Origin: Hyphomicrobiales bacterium
Lineage (GTDB): Bacteria > Pseudomonadota > Alphaproteobacteria > Rhizobiales > Rhizobiaceae
Direction: 5' to 3'
Assembly: GCA_900465685.1 (NCBI GenBank)
Contig: UEGR01000003.1
Coordinates: 1 to 64,000 of the forward strand
DNA length: 64,000 bases
Numbering within the stretch: the first letter of the stretch is position 1; the number at the start of each line of letters is the position of its first letter. The position numbers and the translations under genes were made by a program. Positions 35,342 through 45,607 of this stretch are shown in pieces. Under the pieces are notes generated by a model. The model worked only from the letters and a program-made list of their open reading frames with translations. It ran no database searches and was not told where the DNA came from.

Positions 35342-36967
35342 TTGAAATACGATTATATCATTGTTGGTGCTGGAACGGCGGGCTGCATTCTCGCTGCTCG
35401 CTTGACGGAAGATCCTTCGATTAATGTACTGTTGGTAGAAGCTGGTGGCACAGACAAGGGTTTGATGATCTCAATGCCTGCGGCACTCCCGTTTGTTTAT
35501 CAAAGCAAAAAGCTCAGTTGGAATTATCAATCTGGCCCTGAACCAGAGCTGGGTAATCGAATGATAGACGAAAAGCGCGGGAAGGTAATCGGCGGCTCGT
35601 CTTCTATCAACGCGATGATTTACAATCGCGGAAATGCGCTAGATTTTGATGGATGGGCAGCGCAAGGACTTACGGAGTGGGATTATGCCCATTGCCTACC
35701 GTATTTTCGCCGCATGGAGACCTTTGAAGGAGGAGCAGACGACTGGCGCGGTGGCGATGGTCCGATGCGTATTAGTCGTTGCAAGGCGGAGCACAAATTA
35801 TATGACGCCTTTCTGAAAGGGGGGGAGCAGGCGGGGTTCTCTATAACTCCTGATCACAATGGTTATCGTCAGGAGGGCTTACACGTTGCTCAGTCTTTCA
35901 TTCACAACGGCGAACGTTGGTCGACTGCCCGAGGCTATCTTCATCCAGCCGCTGAGCGCAAAAACCTCGAAGTGCTCTCCAATGCAACCGTGAAGCAGAT
36001 CGTCGTTGAAAACGGCGCTGCTGTTGGGGTTGAAATCGTTCAGAATGGAGCTGTCGTAACACTCGACTGCGACCGGGAGATCATTCTGTGTGCCGGGGCA
36101 TTTAATACTCCAAAGATACTCATGCTGTCCGGCATTGGAGATCCTGACGAGCTTCGTGGTCACGGAATCGCGCTGAAAGGAGAGGCCCGACAAGTTGGGA
36201 AGAACCTCGAAAACCATCCGGGGGTGAATCTCCAATATACGACGAAATATGAAGACTCATTGGTGTCGGACCTGAATCTGTTTGGGCGAGCCAAACTCGG
36301 AGCGGAGTGGTTTTTCACACGCAAGGGGTTGGGTGGGACAAATTTCTTCGAGACAGGCGCGTTTCTACGTACAAGAGATGACCTAGCATTTCCAAACATG
36401 CAATTTGAGTTTCTGCCGCTTACCCGTTATGTGAAAAATGGAAAACTGGTTGCAATCCCTGGCTTCCAGTTCTGGATGGATTTATCTCGCCCGTTAAGTC
36501 GAGGCGCTGTTACCCTTCGATCAGCCAATCCAAACGATGCGCCATCAATCGTATTCAACCATCTCGCGGAACGCCAGGATCTTATTGATCTGGTAGACGG
36601 CATCAAGTTGGCTCGAACTCTCATCCATCAGCAGGCTTGGGATAAATTCCGGGGCAAAGAATTAGCGCCTGGTGCCGAGGCGCAATCTGATGCTGATCTT
36701 GAGCGATTTGTCAGGTCAAATTTGGCATCATCGTATCACCCTGCCGGGACCTGCCGTATGGGTGTCGATCCCGATGCTGTTGTGGATCATGAAGCGCGTC
36801 TGAAAGCAGTTCGAAGAATACGGATTGTGGATGCGTCTATCATGCCACGCGTCGTGACTGCCAACCTTAGCGCAAGCATAATGATGCTGGCAGAAAAAAT
36901 TGCCGACCGTATTCTTGGTAGGAAGCCGTTGGTCCCTTCGCAAGCCGCTTTCTATAGAGCGCCGTAG
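35342..36967 (+). CDS. GMC-family FAD oxidoreductase (choline dehydrogenase-like)
   Basis: A 541-residue protein starting at TTG 35342, preferred because GGGGAG precedes it and translation then begins [21 protein letters not shown], the normal GMC start. GMC signature 1 appears as [19 protein letters not shown], and signature 2 as [15 protein letters not shown]. The C-terminal active-site region reads [12 protein letters not shown] and later [17 protein letters not shown] enzymes oxidise alcohols. Placed before etfB/etfA it may oxidise a hydroxylated or choline-like intermediate using ETF as acceptor, though GMC enzymes more often use quinone or oxygen. Confidence 0.85.
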   Translation: MKYDYIIVGAGTAGCILAARLTEDPSINVLLVEAGGTDKGLMISMPAALPFVYQSKKLSWNYQSGPEPELGNRMIDEKRGKVIGGSSSINAMIYNRGNALDFDGWAAQGLTEWDYAHCLPYFRRMETFEGGADDWRGGDGPMRISRCKAEHKLYDAFLKGGEQAGFSITPDHNGYRQEGLHVAQSFIHNGERWSTARGYLHPAAERKNLEVLSNATVKQIVVENGAAVGVEIVQNGAVVTLDCDREIILCAGAFNTPKILMLSGIGDPDELRGHGIALKGEARQVGKNLENHPGVNLQYTTKYEDSLVSDLNLFGRAKLGAEWFFTRKGLGGTNFFETGAFLRTRDDLAFPNMQFEFLPLTRYVKNGKLVAIPGFQFWMDLSRPLSRGAVTLRSANPNDAPSIVFNHLAERQDLIDLVDGIKLARTLIHQQAWDKFRGKELAPGAEAQSDADLERFVRSNLASSYHPAGTCRMGVDPDAVVDHEARLKAVRRIRIVDASIMPRVVTANLSASIMMLAEKIADRILGRKPLVPSQAAFYRAP

Positions 36968-37010
36968 TAACCGGTTTAGCTCAATCACAGAAACCACACG
37001 GGAGTATCCA

Positions 37011-37757
37011 GTGAAAGTCCTTGTCGCAGTAAAACGTGTCGTCGATTACAATGTTAAGATCCGTGTTAAAGGCGACGGATCTGGCGTTGAACTTTCGAAT
37101 GTGAAGATGTCGATGAACCCGTTCGACGAGATTGCGGTTGAAGAGGCGATCCGCCTGAAGGAAGCTGGCAAGGTAACGGAGATTGTGGCTGTTTCGGTTG
37201 GCCCGGCACAGGCGCAGGAAACACTGCGTACCGCACTTGCCATGGGTGCGGACCGCGCCATTCTGGTCAAGACCGACGAAACGGTTGAGCCGCTTGGCGT
37301 TGCCAAGGTTCTCAAGGGCGTGGTCGATGCGGAAAAGCCGGATCTCGTCTTCCTCGGCAAGCAGGCAATCGACGATGATTCCAACCAGACTGGCCAGATG
37401 CTTTCGGCCCTTCTCAATTGGAGCCAGGCGACGTTCGCCTCGAAGGTGGAACTGGGCGACGGTTCGGCTAAGGTAACGCGCGAAGTTGATGGTGGTCTCC
37501 AGACCATCGACGTGAAGCTTCCGGCTATCGTTACGGTCGATCTTCGTTTGAACCAGCCGCGCTATGCGTCGCTGCCGAACATCATGAAGGCCAAGAAGAA
37601 GCCGCTTGACGAGAAGTCGCCTGCCGATTTCGGCGCCGACATTGCGCCGCGTCTCAAGGTCCTGAAGACCGAAGAACCGGGTGGCCGCAAGGCTGGCGTC
37701 AAGGTTGGCTCGGTTGGCGAGCTGGTCGAGAAGCTTAAAGCTGATGGCATCATCTAA
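37011..37757 (+). CDS. etfB: electron transfer flavoprotein beta subunit
   Basis: The 248-residue protein begins at GTG 37011 (GGGAG upstream). [40 protein letters not shown] and the AMP-binding/ETF signature region [12 protein letters not shown]...[23 protein letters not shown] are all canonical. It forms with EtfA a soluble carrier moving electrons from flavin dehydrogenases to ETF-QO. Codons are visibly GC-richer than in neighbouring genes, as in a core housekeeping gene; it is probably a copy recruited into this island. Confidence 0.95.
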   Translation: MKVLVAVKRVVDYNVKIRVKGDGSGVELSNVKMSMNPFDEIAVEEAIRLKEAGKVTEIVAVSVGPAQAQETLRTALAMGADRAILVKTDETVEPLGVAKVLKGVVDAEKPDLVFLGKQAIDDDSNQTGQMLSALLNWSQATFASKVELGDGSAKVTREVDGGLQTIDVKLPAIVTVDLRLNQPRYASLPNIMKAKKKPLDEKSPADFGADIAPRLKVLKTEEPGGRKAGVKVGSVGELVEKLKADGII

Positions 37758-37779
37758 GAAATCGGAAGGGACACGATAA

Positions 37780-38709
37780 ATGGCTATTCTTCTTTTTGCC
37801 GAACATGACAATGCAAGCCTTTCCGATCAGACCGCAAAGGCACTGACAGCCGCCGTTCAGATCGGTGGCGATGTTGATATTCTGGTTGCAGGCAAGGGTG
37901 CGAAAGCTGCGGCTGACGCGGCTGCAAAGCTTTCTGGCGTGCGCAAGATTCTTCTGGCTGAAAGCGATGGACTGGAAAACCGTCTGGCCGAGCCAACGGC
38001 TGCTCTCATCGTTGAACTGGCAGGCAATTACGACACGATCATTGCTCCGGCAACGACCTCGGCCAAGAACATCCTGCCGCGTGTTGCAGCGCTTCTCGAT
38101 GTGATGCAGTTGTCCGAAATCATGGAAGTCGTGTCGGCTGATACGTTCAAGCGTCCGATCTATGCGGGCAATGCGATCCAGATGGTCCAGTCGACCGATG
38201 CAAAGAAGGTTATCACCGTGCGTACCGCGTCGTTCCAGGCAACGGGCGAAGGTGGTTCGGCTGCAGTTGAAAGCGTCAATGCAGCAGCCGATCCGGCGCT
38301 GTCGAGCTTCGTCGGCAATGCATTGTCGGATTCGGACCGTCCGGAACTGACCTCGGCCAAGATCATCATCTCCGGCGGTCGTGCGCTCGGTTCTGCCGAA
38401 AAGTTCCAGGAAGTGATCCTGCCGGTTGCTGACAAGCTCGGTGCAGCGGTCGGCGCAAGCCGTGCCGCAGTCGATGCGGGCTACGCGCCGAACGACTGGC
38501 AGGTTGGCCAGACCGGCAAGGTGGTTGCCCCGGATCTCTACATCGCCGTCGGAATCTCTGGTGCGATCCAGCATCTGGCGGGCATGAAGGATAGCCGCGT
38601 GATCGTGGCGATCAACAAGGACGAGGAAGCGCCGATCTTCCAGGTTGCCGATTATGGTCTCGTCGGTGACTTGTTTGAAGCGATCCCTGAATTGCAGAAG
38701 GCACTATAG
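37780..38709 (+). CDS. etfA: electron transfer flavoprotein alpha subunit
   Basis: A 309-residue protein with the C-terminal FAD-binding domain intact ([63 protein letters not shown] broken over positions about 195-300). It follows etfB by 22 bases and shares its GC-rich codon use. The next gene starts three bases after its stop and shows an abrupt drop in GC, so the etfBA pair looks inserted as a block. Confidence 0.95.
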   Translation: MAILLFAEHDNASLSDQTAKALTAAVQIGGDVDILVAGKGAKAAADAAAKLSGVRKILLAESDGLENRLAEPTAALIVELAGNYDTIIAPATTSAKNILPRVAALLDVMQLSEIMEVVSADTFKRPIYAGNAIQMVQSTDAKKVITVRTASFQATGEGGSAAVESVNAAADPALSSFVGNALSDSDRPELTSAKIIISGGRALGSAEKFQEVILPVADKLGAAVGASRAAVDAGYAPNDWQVGQTGKVVAPDLYIAVGISGAIQHLAGMKDSRVIVAINKDEEAPIFQVADYGLVGDLFEAIPELQKAL

Positions 38710-38712
38710 CGT

Positions 38713-39735
38713 ATGACAGTTCGAAAGTCGTTTTGCGAAGTCGTAACTGCGGTTGAAAATGCGCTTTTGGCAAATGGCTATTCGGCGAAATCGGCACGTA
38801 TTCTCGCTGATAACTGTGTGAAAGCTCACAGAGATGGTTACATTAGTACAGGTCTGTTTCGTATCGGGGACTATGTTTCGACAATTAAGAGCGGATATGT
38901 GAACGGTGATCCCACCCCTGTTATTGAAGACGTTGCTCCTGGATTTCTTCGCGTAAACGCCGATAATGGCTTTGCTCAGATCGCATTGGATACCGCTAAG
39001 CAAACCTTGATGCGGAAAGCAACGCAAAATGGAATTGCTATCCTAGCAATTCGGAACTCACATCATCTTTCATCCCTGTATCTGGACATAGAGGAATTGG
39101 CGGAGGCTGGATATATCGCTGTCGCTTTGGCAAACAGCATTCCGGTTGTCAGTCCTCCAGGAGGCAAGAAAGGCATATATGGGACAAATCCCCTGGCCTT
39201 TGCTTGTCCTCGTGCGAATGGCGCGCCAGTAATTTTCGACCAATCTGCATCCGTTATGTCCCACGGTGACGTTCAGTTAGCCGCAATCGAAGGCAGAAAG
39301 CTGGATTGGGGAAGTGGCATTTGTAAAGACGGAAACCTCACGGACGATCCAAACAAGATCCTAAACGGAGGAGCCATTGCTACGTTCGGTGGGCATAAGG
39401 GCGCATCGATCGCATTAATGGTGGAGATATTATGTGCAGGTTTGGTTGGGGCGGATTTTTCGTTTGAAGTTAATTGGAATGATACGCCTGGGGCAAAAAC
39501 TGCACGCACAGGTGAAACAATAATCGTTATTGATCCTAGCAAGGGGGATGCAGGGCGTGCCTCATTCTCGAACAGGATTGAAGCACTGATTAGCGCGCTT
39601 CTGGACGCAGGGCAGTCGCACATTCCCGGTGATCGCCGTGTGCGATCCCGCCAGGTTTCGTCTGAATTTCTAGAAATAGACGAAGAGGCATGGGCTCTGA
39701 TCAGTAAAATGCAAATGCTACAGGGGACGGCGTGA
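38713..39735 (+). CDS. Ldh2/DpkA-type ketimine reductase (copy 1, STG variant)
   Basis: The 340-residue protein belongs to the malate/L-lactate/piperideine-2-carboxylate reductase family. AIRNSHHLSSLYLDIE (His117/118), YGTNPLAFACPR and GGHKGASIALMVEILCAG are typical. The conserved SHGxxR motif near the N-terminus reads STGLFR (residues 45-50), with Thr in place of His; the paralogue at 55655 retains SHG. Family members reduce cyclic ketimines (delta1-pyrroline-2-carboxylate or piperideine-2-carboxylate) or oxidise 2-hydroxy acids. It starts three bases after etfA and overlaps the proC-like gene by ATGA. Confidence 0.8.
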   Translation: MTVRKSFCEVVTAVENALLANGYSAKSARILADNCVKAHRDGYISTGLFRIGDYVSTIKSGYVNGDPTPVIEDVAPGFLRVNADNGFAQIALDTAKQTLMRKATQNGIAILAIRNSHHLSSLYLDIEELAEAGYIAVALANSIPVVSPPGGKKGIYGTNPLAFACPRANGAPVIFDQSASVMSHGDVQLAAIEGRKLDWGSGICKDGNLTDDPNKILNGGAIATFGGHKGASIALMVEILCAGLVGADFSFEVNWNDTPGAKTARTGETIIVIDPSKGDAGRASFSNRIEALISALLDAGQSHIPGDRRVRSRQVSSEFLEIDEEAWALISKMQMLQGTA

Positions 39736-40547
39736 TGAATATTTTGCTCGTTGGAGCTGGTAACATGGGCTACGCCATGTTGAAGAAATGGACGACGGAA
39801 GCCAGTGATCAATTTTGGGTCGTAGAACCAGATGGACTACTTCGGAGAAGGGCCGAAGAAGTTGGGGCCAGGGCTTTTGGGAGCAGAGAAGAATTACCGC
39901 TAGGATTGCTATTTGATGTCGTTGTAATCGCTACAAAGCCCCAGTTTGTTTGCGATATCATCGATTTCTTTTCGGGGCATCTTGCAGAGCGCGGTCTCTT
40001 CATTTCCGTGGCAGCAGGTGTGCGGATACCTGAAATGGAAGCGCGTGCGGGCCAGACTGCGGCGATTGTTCGAGCTATGCCGAACACACCCGCTGCCATT
40101 GGTGAGGGTATGATCGTCGCCTGTACCAACGGTAACGTAAGCGGAGCGGGACGGGAAACGACGGAAAAACTGCTGTCTGCAGTAGGACGTCTGGCTTTCT
40201 TGGAGCAGGAAGACAAAATGGACGCTGTTACTGCCGTCTCTGGATCGGGGCCAGCATATGTCTTCTATTTTATCGAAGCTTTGACTGCAGCTGGAGTAAA
40301 CGCCGGATTGGAAGAAGAGCTTGCTAAGGTTCTGGCCGAGCAAACTGTTTTCGGGGCTGCAAAACTTGTTCACGAAGGCAAGAACGGTCCTGGCCAATTG
40401 AGAGAAGCTGTAACAAGTCCAAACGGAACCACAGCTGCTGCATTAAGTGTTCTGATGTCCAATTCCAACGGTTTGCAGTTATTGTTGGACAAAGCAGTGT
40501 CAGCTGCCAAAGAACGATCTATTGAACTGGCAGCGCCAGCTCGTTGA
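39732..40547 (+). CDS. proC: pyrroline-5-carboxylate reductase (canonical motifs, copy 2)
   Basis: The 271-residue protein keeps all ProC hallmarks: ILLVGAGNMGYAML for NAD(P), VRAMPNTPAAIGEG, AVSGSGPAYVFYFIEAL and VTSPNGTTAAAL. It can be expected to reduce P5C to proline or a close analogue. Of the three homologues in the window it is the only one with the full catalytic signature. It is translationally coupled to the upstream Ldh2-type reductase. Confidence 0.85.
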   Translation: MMNILLVGAGNMGYAMLKKWTTEASDQFWVVEPDGLLRRRAEEVGARAFGSREELPLGLLFDVVVIATKPQFVCDIIDFFSGHLAERGLFISVAAGVRIPEMEARAGQTAAIVRAMPNTPAAIGEGMIVACTNGNVSGAGRETTEKLLSAVGRLAFLEQEDKMDAVTAVSGSGPAYVFYFIEALTAAGVNAGLEEELAKVLAEQTVFGAAKLVHEGKNGPGQLREAVTSPNGTTAAALSVLMSNSNGLQLLLDKAVSAAKERSIELAAPAR

Positions 40548-40564
40548 CGGCTCTGAGCCTCAGT

Positions 40565-40592
40565 TACCTGAATTCCGCTCAGTTGTCAGGTA
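40565..40592. terminator. weak hairpin between convergent genes
   Basis: TACCTGA and TCAGGTA flank a 14-base loop between proC (+) and the DUF3422 gene (-). No strong T tract follows, so terminator activity is uncertain. Confidence 0.4.
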
Positions 40593-40613
40593 GGTCGGAT
40601 GACCATCTGCTGA

Positions 40614-41882
40614 CTATTTTGATATTGCTTTTCTAACCTTTGAGATTGAAAGCACGACTGCGGCGATAGTGATTGGTATCGCCATTAGTTTTATAGACGG
40701 CCATATATGAAAACCAGCATAATCGAGGGCCTCCATGGCGAGTTTCAATAGGCTCAAAAAGTAGTAGCTGATTGCGATGATGGATAGACCTTCGACAGCA
40801 CGCTGAATCTTGACTTGTGCCGCCGTCCGCTCAGACATTTCCTTGATCTGAACCAAGTTTTGAAGTTCCACTTCAACTTGGATTTTAGTTTGGAGCAGAT
40901 CAATCAGATGCATCGTTGCGTGAGACATTTGCTCGAGCCGCAATGCTGTTGCCTCGCATGAACGGATAGCTGGCCTGAACCGTCGAGTAACGAACACGCC
41001 AAACCTTTGAAACCCAGCTATGTGTCCTTCACGCAGTTCCAGAATTCTCTCTTCTACGATTTTCGCATATGCAATGGTCGCACCAAACCGCGTACGTGTG
41101 TCAGCCGAGGCCGAAACGATCTTTGCCGACAATGCTGTTATCTGGTCCAGAAGCGCCTTATGGTTTTCTGGCAACGCATCTACATTTCTGGTTGCGACTT
41201 CTGCTATTCCCTTATCATATCTACTCAAAAGAGGGGCAAGCCGTCGCGCTATGGGAAGTGAGCGCAATGCCATTGCACGATATGTTTCGATTTCGTAGAG
41301 CCTTCGAACCATTCGACCCAGGCGGTATGAATTCAATTGCTCGTTAAAGAACAGCAAACGAGATCCGAAATTGAGATGCGTGCGAAAATCTGAACAGACT
41401 TGAGCTGATCCAGCGCCAACTGACGAAGCTGCCGTATCTGCAAAATCAAATTGTTTTAAAACCACCCCCAACTCACGAGGTATGCCGTTCAGGACCAGTA
41501 TACTGGAACGATATACGAGTTCGGCGTTCTTCAGTTTTGAGAGACTCCGCGCCTCGTTGAGCGACAAGTTCCCAATTGGCCAATGGGGGGGACTAACATC
41601 CAGTGGGGTTACGCGAGTGACCGTCACGAACTCGGTGTGAAATTCTAACTGCGTTCTGATAGTCACCTTTTCGTCTAATTGCTCCACAAGATCCAAATTC
41701 TCTTGTTCGAGAGTCTCGCCGTTAACGGGCATTAACGCGATATGCTCCACTAAGGCCGGGCCTGAAAAATATATCGACGGGCGCGCGTGAAGTTCAGCAT
41801 TCAGTTCTTGCTGCATTTCTGCCTGTTCGTGGTTTTGGGCGGCAGGCTTGATATTCTTTCGGCTGCCGCCCAGAGCTGACAT
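40614..41882 (-). CDS. DUF3422 family membrane-anchored protein
   Basis: The 422-residue protein matches DUF3422: LNAELHARPSIYFSGPA near the N-terminus, a long helical middle section, QVEVELQNLVQIKEMSERTAAQ, VEGLSIIAISYYFLSLL and a second hydrophobic segment near the C-terminus (two TM helices, about 365-385 and 398-418). Members are common in Alpha- and Betaproteobacteria; function unknown. It is not obviously linked to the catabolic genes. Confidence 0.8.
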   Translation of the reverse strand: MSALGGSRKNIKPAAQNHEQAEMQQELNAELHARPSIYFSGPALVEHIALMPVNGETLEQENLDLVEQLDEKVTIRTQLEFHTEFVTVTRVTPLDVSPPHWPIGNLSLNEARSLSKLKNAELVYRSSILVLNGIPRELGVVLKQFDFADTAASSVGAGSAQVCSDFRTHLNFGSRLLFFNEQLNSYRLGRMVRRLYEIETYRAMALRSLPIARRLAPLLSRYDKGIAEVATRNVDALPENHKALLDQITALSAKIVSASADTRTRFGATIAYAKIVEERILELREGHIAGFQRFGVFVTRRFRPAIRSCEATALRLEQMSHATMHLIDLLQTKIQVEVELQNLVQIKEMSERTAAQVKIQRAVEGLSIIAISYYFLSLLKLAMEALDYAGFHIWPSIKLMAIPITIAAVVLSISKVRKAISK

Positions 41883-41940
41883 TTAATGACGTCCTGTGCC
41901 ACGTGCCATGATGCAAGGTTGATAGCTTACAGAATGGTAC

Positions 41941-42135
41941 TCAGACCTTGTTTTTTCTGGAAAGAAGAGTACCGCCCATCGCCCAGTTCTCAGCATCAAC
42001 ATCGTTAAATACAATACTCACGGATTCGGGTGTGCAGTTGCAGTGTTCGACCAACGCTTCAGTAATTGCCTCTGCAGTCTTCTGCTTCTGCTCTTCTGTT
42101 CGACCTGTAGAGAGGTCAACTCGTATCCACGGCAT
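41941..42135 (-). CDS. 4-oxalocrotonate tautomerase family protein
   Basis: A 64-residue protein starting MPWIRVDLSTGRT, so the catalytic Pro is exposed after Met removal. EQKQKTAEAITEALVEH and SVSIVFNDVDAENWAMGG complete the family pattern. These enzymes move double bonds in 2-oxo acids or dehalogenate small acids. It may help isomerise an unsaturated intermediate in a neighbouring pathway. Confidence 0.85.
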   Translation of the reverse strand: MPWIRVDLSTGRTEEQKQKTAEAITEALVEHCNCTPESVSIVFNDVDAENWAMGGTLLSRKNKV

Positions 42136-42649
42136 GGATAGTCCTTTCTCGATTGATTATTTTTAGCTGGAAAAGAGGATCCGAAGCGGGCATGTCGTCT
42201 CCGGACGTGGCCAAGACACGTTAGCGGCCCCATTGATCAGTCCGTATGATAAAAAATTACGTCGCTATTCGTCTCTTTTCGAGTTCGACGGTCACTGTTG
42301 CTCGTAACAACTTTGTTGCTTTTAGAAGTTTTGAAAGTGAGCGTACATGCAGCGATTACTGCTGGTATTCCCAGTGGACGATATTCTTGAACGAGTTCTC
42401 GCCCATTTCCTGGCTGACTGCCTTTCGTGTCCATCATATTCCCCGTTGTTTTTTTGCGCTTTAGCGGATTTGGCATTCTGCCAGACTGCGGATTGATATC
42501 CAAAACAATCGGATTGTATACATCAGAAAATTATTATATACTATTTAGCAGTTTCGCAAGTGGATTTACGGGATGTACAAAAGATTCTGACCGAAGTGGT
42601 GCAGTTCACTGCCAGGTGGCTTTTGATCCGTCCAGAAAAGGGAATTCCA
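42136..42649. other. regulatory gap before LysR gene with TTGTATAC site
   Basis: About 510 bases with no convincing gene between the divergent tautomerase and LysR genes. GATTGTATACATC (42512-42524) is one of the best copies of the island motif and lies about 130 bases before the LysR start. AT-rich ATTATATACTAT follows it. A longer LysR start at 42560 would shorten the gap but lacks a ribosome site. Confidence 0.45.
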
Positions 42650-43522
42650 GTGAGTAAAGGATCATTTATTTCGCTGGATCTGCCAATTCTTCTTACCTTT
42701 GTCGAAACTGTAAAGCATCAGAGTTTTACGAAGGCGGCAGCGGAGTTAGGACTTGCGTTGTCTACGGTCTCATTTCAAATTCGTAAGCTCGAAGAGCGCG
42801 TAGGAGTGACACTTCTGGATCGTACACCTTCTCATGTGCGGGTTACCGCAGAGGGAACAGTGATGTATCGCTATGCGCTTGAAATGCTAGACGTCGCGGA
42901 AGAGGCTACGAGGCGAATAATATCAAGACGGGTGAGTGGGATTGTTAAGCTCGGTGCACCCCTAGATTTTGGTGCAAAGCTTTTACCAGAATTTTTGGTA
43001 AAGGCGGGAAATGAGAATGAGCAGGTGTCAGTTGAGGCCGTTATTGACACCGGCTCCAATCTTTTACGTCTCTTCGAGAGTGGCCAACTTGACGTCGTAG
43101 TTCTGAATTGCGCAGTGGGCGCGAGCGAGAGCCACGGATTACTTTTGAAAACACCAAAGCTAATCTGGGCTGCAGCTAAAAATGGTCAAGCTCCAGAACG
43201 CCGACCACTTCCTTTGGCTGTTCTCAACGAGGACTGTATATGGCGGAAAGCAACGATTGGGCAGTTGGAGGCGGTAAGTCGTCCATATCGAATTGCTTTA
43301 GAAGGTGTCGGATCATCAGCCGTTTACGCAGCAGTTGCAGCTGATGTTGCGGTGACTGCAGTTCCTGCGTGGTGTATAAGTGCGGGAATGGGCTTGCTTG
43401 CGCCGAATGATGGCTTTGACGAGCTTCCTGAATATGAAATTCGCATGTGTGTAAGAAATGAACATAGAGGCGAAGTTGCCTTCGTAGTTCGCACATTGAA
43501 GCACTTCATTACCTCGCTTTAA
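42650..43522 (+). CDS. LysR family transcriptional regulator
   Basis: The GTG at 42650 (AAAAGGGA upstream) gives 290 residues. The N-terminal helix-turn-helix is TFVETVKHQSFTKAAAELGLALSTVSFQIRKLEERVG, followed by the LysR substrate domain (VKLGAPLDFGAKLLPEFLV ...). It is convergent with the betaine-type ABC operon and divergent from the tautomerase gene; its target is unknown. Confidence 0.85.
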   Translation: MSKGSFISLDLPILLTFVETVKHQSFTKAAAELGLALSTVSFQIRKLEERVGVTLLDRTPSHVRVTAEGTVMYRYALEMLDVAEEATRRIISRRVSGIVKLGAPLDFGAKLLPEFLVKAGNENEQVSVEAVIDTGSNLLRLFESGQLDVVVLNCAVGASESHGLLLKTPKLIWAAAKNGQAPERRPLPLAVLNEDCIWRKATIGQLEAVSRPYRIALEGVGSSAVYAAVAADVAVTAVPAWCISAGMGLLAPNDGFDELPEYEIRMCVRNEHRGEVAFVVRTLKHFITSL

Positions 43523-43525
43523 CAA

Positions 43526-43558
43526 GACACTGAACAGCTGATCAAACCGTTCAGTGTC
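43526..43558. terminator. bidirectional terminator, LysR / ABC ATPase
   Basis: GACACTGAAC and GTTCAGTGTC form a perfect ten-base stem with a 13-base loop between convergent genes. Outer AACAA/TTGTT arms can extend the structure. Confidence 0.7.
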
Positions 43559-43565
43559 GATCTTG

Positions 43566-44639
43566 TTACCTGAATTGAATAGCTCTTGTATCGAAGGAGG
43601 GGATTTCAGAATTTACCATTGCGGCCGCAAGCTGGGCCAAGCTGACTGACCCAATCGGCTTCCCATTGGCTTCTACGATTGCTGTATCTGTTGCTGTTGT
43701 AGCTGACAGTATCCTAAGTGCATCTTCAACCGTTGTTCCAGAAGACACCCGAAGCTCTGTCAGAATGGTTGATTCATTTAGAGGAGATAAGACTGAATCG
43801 ACATGAATTACGCGACCACGGTTAACCTCTTTAACGAAATTTGCCACGTAATCGTCTGCTGGCTTCAATACAATATCTTGAGGGGTGCCTTGCTGAATAA
43901 CTTCGCCGTCGCGCAGAATTGCAATTTGATCGCCTAATCGCAAAGCTTCATCCAGATCATGAGTAATGAAGACGATAGTCTTCTTGATCTCTTTTTGGAG
44001 ATCCAGCAAGACCGTTTGCATATCTGTTCGAATTAACGGATCAAGCGCGGAATACGCCTCATCCATGAGGAGTACCGGGGCATCATTTGCCAGCGCCCGC
44101 GCGAGGCCAACGCGTTGTTGCATGCCACCTGAGAGTTGGTTGGGATATTTTTGTTCGAAACCCTTCAAACCAACACGTTCAAGCCAACTCATTGCGATTT
44201 CTAAGGATTCTCCTCGTGGGATGCCCTGGATTTCGAGGCCATATATCGCATTATCCAACACGTTGCGGTGAGGAAGCAAAGCAAATTTCTGGAAGACCAT
44301 TGCGGTCTTCTGTCGGCGAAATTCGCGAAGCTCCGCTGACGTCATTTTTACGACGTCAGCGCCGTCCACAAGAACTTCGCCGAACGTCGGATCAATCAGA
44401 CGGTTTATATGTCTGATCAATGTAGACTTTCCTGAGCCGGAAAGGCCCATTATCACCTGGATACTACCTGATGGAATATCCAGATTGATATCGCGTAACC
44501 CCAGTATGTGTCCGTGTTGCTCGTTTAATTCGCTTTTCGACAGTCCTTTGGATACTGCATCGACATATCCAGCCGCATTGGGACCAAAGATCTTATACAA
44601 GTTGCGGATTTTAATGCCGCCAAAGTTCTTATCAACCAT
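43566..44639 (-). CDS. quaternary-amine ABC ATPase with CBS region (ProV type)
   Basis: The 357-residue ATPase has an N-terminal extension typical of ProV/OpuAA (KIRNLYKIFGPN), Walker A GLSGSGKST, signature LSGGMQQRVGLARAL, Walker B VLLMDEAYSALDP, H-loop FITHDLDEALRLGD and a C-terminal CBS-like region (about 285-350) used in osmotic or ligand gating. Its start overlaps the permease end by eight bases. It powers uptake of a betaine-like compound. Confidence 0.9.
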   Translation of the reverse strand: MVDKNFGGIKIRNLYKIFGPNAAGYVDAVSKGLSKSELNEQHGHILGLRDINLDIPSGSIQVIMGLSGSGKSTLIRHINRLIDPTFGEVLVDGADVVKMTSAELREFRRQKTAMVFQKFALLPHRNVLDNAIYGLEIQGIPRGESLEIAMSWLERVGLKGFEQKYPNQLSGGMQQRVGLARALANDAPVLLMDEAYSALDPLIRTDMQTVLLDLQKEIKKTIVFITHDLDEALRLGDQIAILRDGEVIQQGTPQDIVLKPADDYVANFVKEVNRGRVIHVDSVLSPLNESTILTELRVSSGTTVEDALRILSATTATDTAIVEANGKPIGSVSLAQLAAAMVNSEIPSFDTRAIQFR

Positions 44640-45519
44640 GGCTCATCTCCTGATGCTTTTGTAGGCGTTTGCCATAAGCTTGGCTTACCCTGTCAAACAT
44701 GATCGCAATGCCGACAATTGCGAGTCCATTGAATACGCCCAATGTGAAGTATTGGTTCGCAATCGCTTTGAGAACGGGTTGGCCCAAACCCTGAACGCCG
44801 ATCATTGACGCGACGACGACCATCGCCAAAGCCATCATGATTGTCTGATTGATACCCGCCATGATGGTAGGAAGAGCTAAAGGAAGCTGAATTTTTAGAA
44901 GTTTTTGACCGTCAGACGATCCAAAGGCATCTGCAGCCTCAAGAACGTCTCTGTCAACTAGGCGGATTCCAAGGTTCGTCAAGCGGATCATGGGTGGAAT
45001 AGCATAGATGACGACTGCGATTAATCCTGGAACTTTGCCAATTCCCAGCAACATCACAACAGGAATAAGATAAACAAAGCTCGGCATGGTCTGCATAACG
45101 TCAAGAATGGGATTTATGATCCTTTGGATGCTGTCTGAACGTGCCATGAGAATGCCAATTGGCAGACCGATAACAATGGACAGTATTGTGCAGACAAAGA
45201 TCATCGACACAGTGCGCATCGTGTCGTCCCACATATCGAGGTAACCAATTGCCAGAAGTGTAAAGAGACATCCAACAACGATCTTCCAGTTTCTGCTGGC
45301 CAGCCATGCGATCCCGAGAATGATCACAGTTATGATTGGCCAGGGCGTTTGAGTTAGAAAACGCTCAGACTGTATAAGGAAGGTCTGCAATGGGGAAAAG
45401 AAAGACTCGATCGAATCTCCATACGCACGAGTGAACGATCGAAATCCGTCATCGATGGCCTTTTTCAGGCCTCGTAGGGTGTCGTCGTTCATATGGGGAA
45501 ATTTATAAAACCATTCCAT
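44632..45519 (-). CDS. quaternary-amine ABC permease (ProW type)
   Basis: The start at ATG 45519 (MEWFYKFPHMND, GAGGAA upstream) gives 295 residues and about seven transmembrane helices. The BPD_transp_1 loop appears as DVLEAADAFGSSDGQKLLKIQLPLALP. It is the middle gene of the binding protein, permease, ATPase operon. Confidence 0.9.
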   Translation of the reverse strand: MEWFYKFPHMNDDTLRGLKKAIDDGFRSFTRAYGDSIESFFSPLQTFLIQSERFLTQTPWPIITVIILGIAWLASRNWKIVVGCLFTLLAIGYLDMWDDTMRTVSMIFVCTILSIVIGLPIGILMARSDSIQRIINPILDVMQTMPSFVYLIPVVMLLGIGKVPGLIAVVIYAIPPMIRLTNLGIRLVDRDVLEAADAFGSSDGQKLLKIQLPLALPTIMAGINQTIMMALAMVVVASMIGVQGLGQPVLKAIANQYFTLGVFNGLAIVGIAIMFDRVSQAYGKRLQKHQEMSHG

Positions 45520-45607
45520 TGTAGTTCCTCTCTTTAAGCGAGCCTGGCTTTTTTTATCTTGCTTGAGCTGGGCGTTTACGGCGCGGTTCCGCGCCGCAAG
45601 CTTTAAG

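Noticed and set aside
42237-42503. 88-codon minus-strand frame before the LysR gene
   Set aside because: Composition is Lys/Thr/Asn-rich with no family look, and the space is better explained as a regulatory gap.
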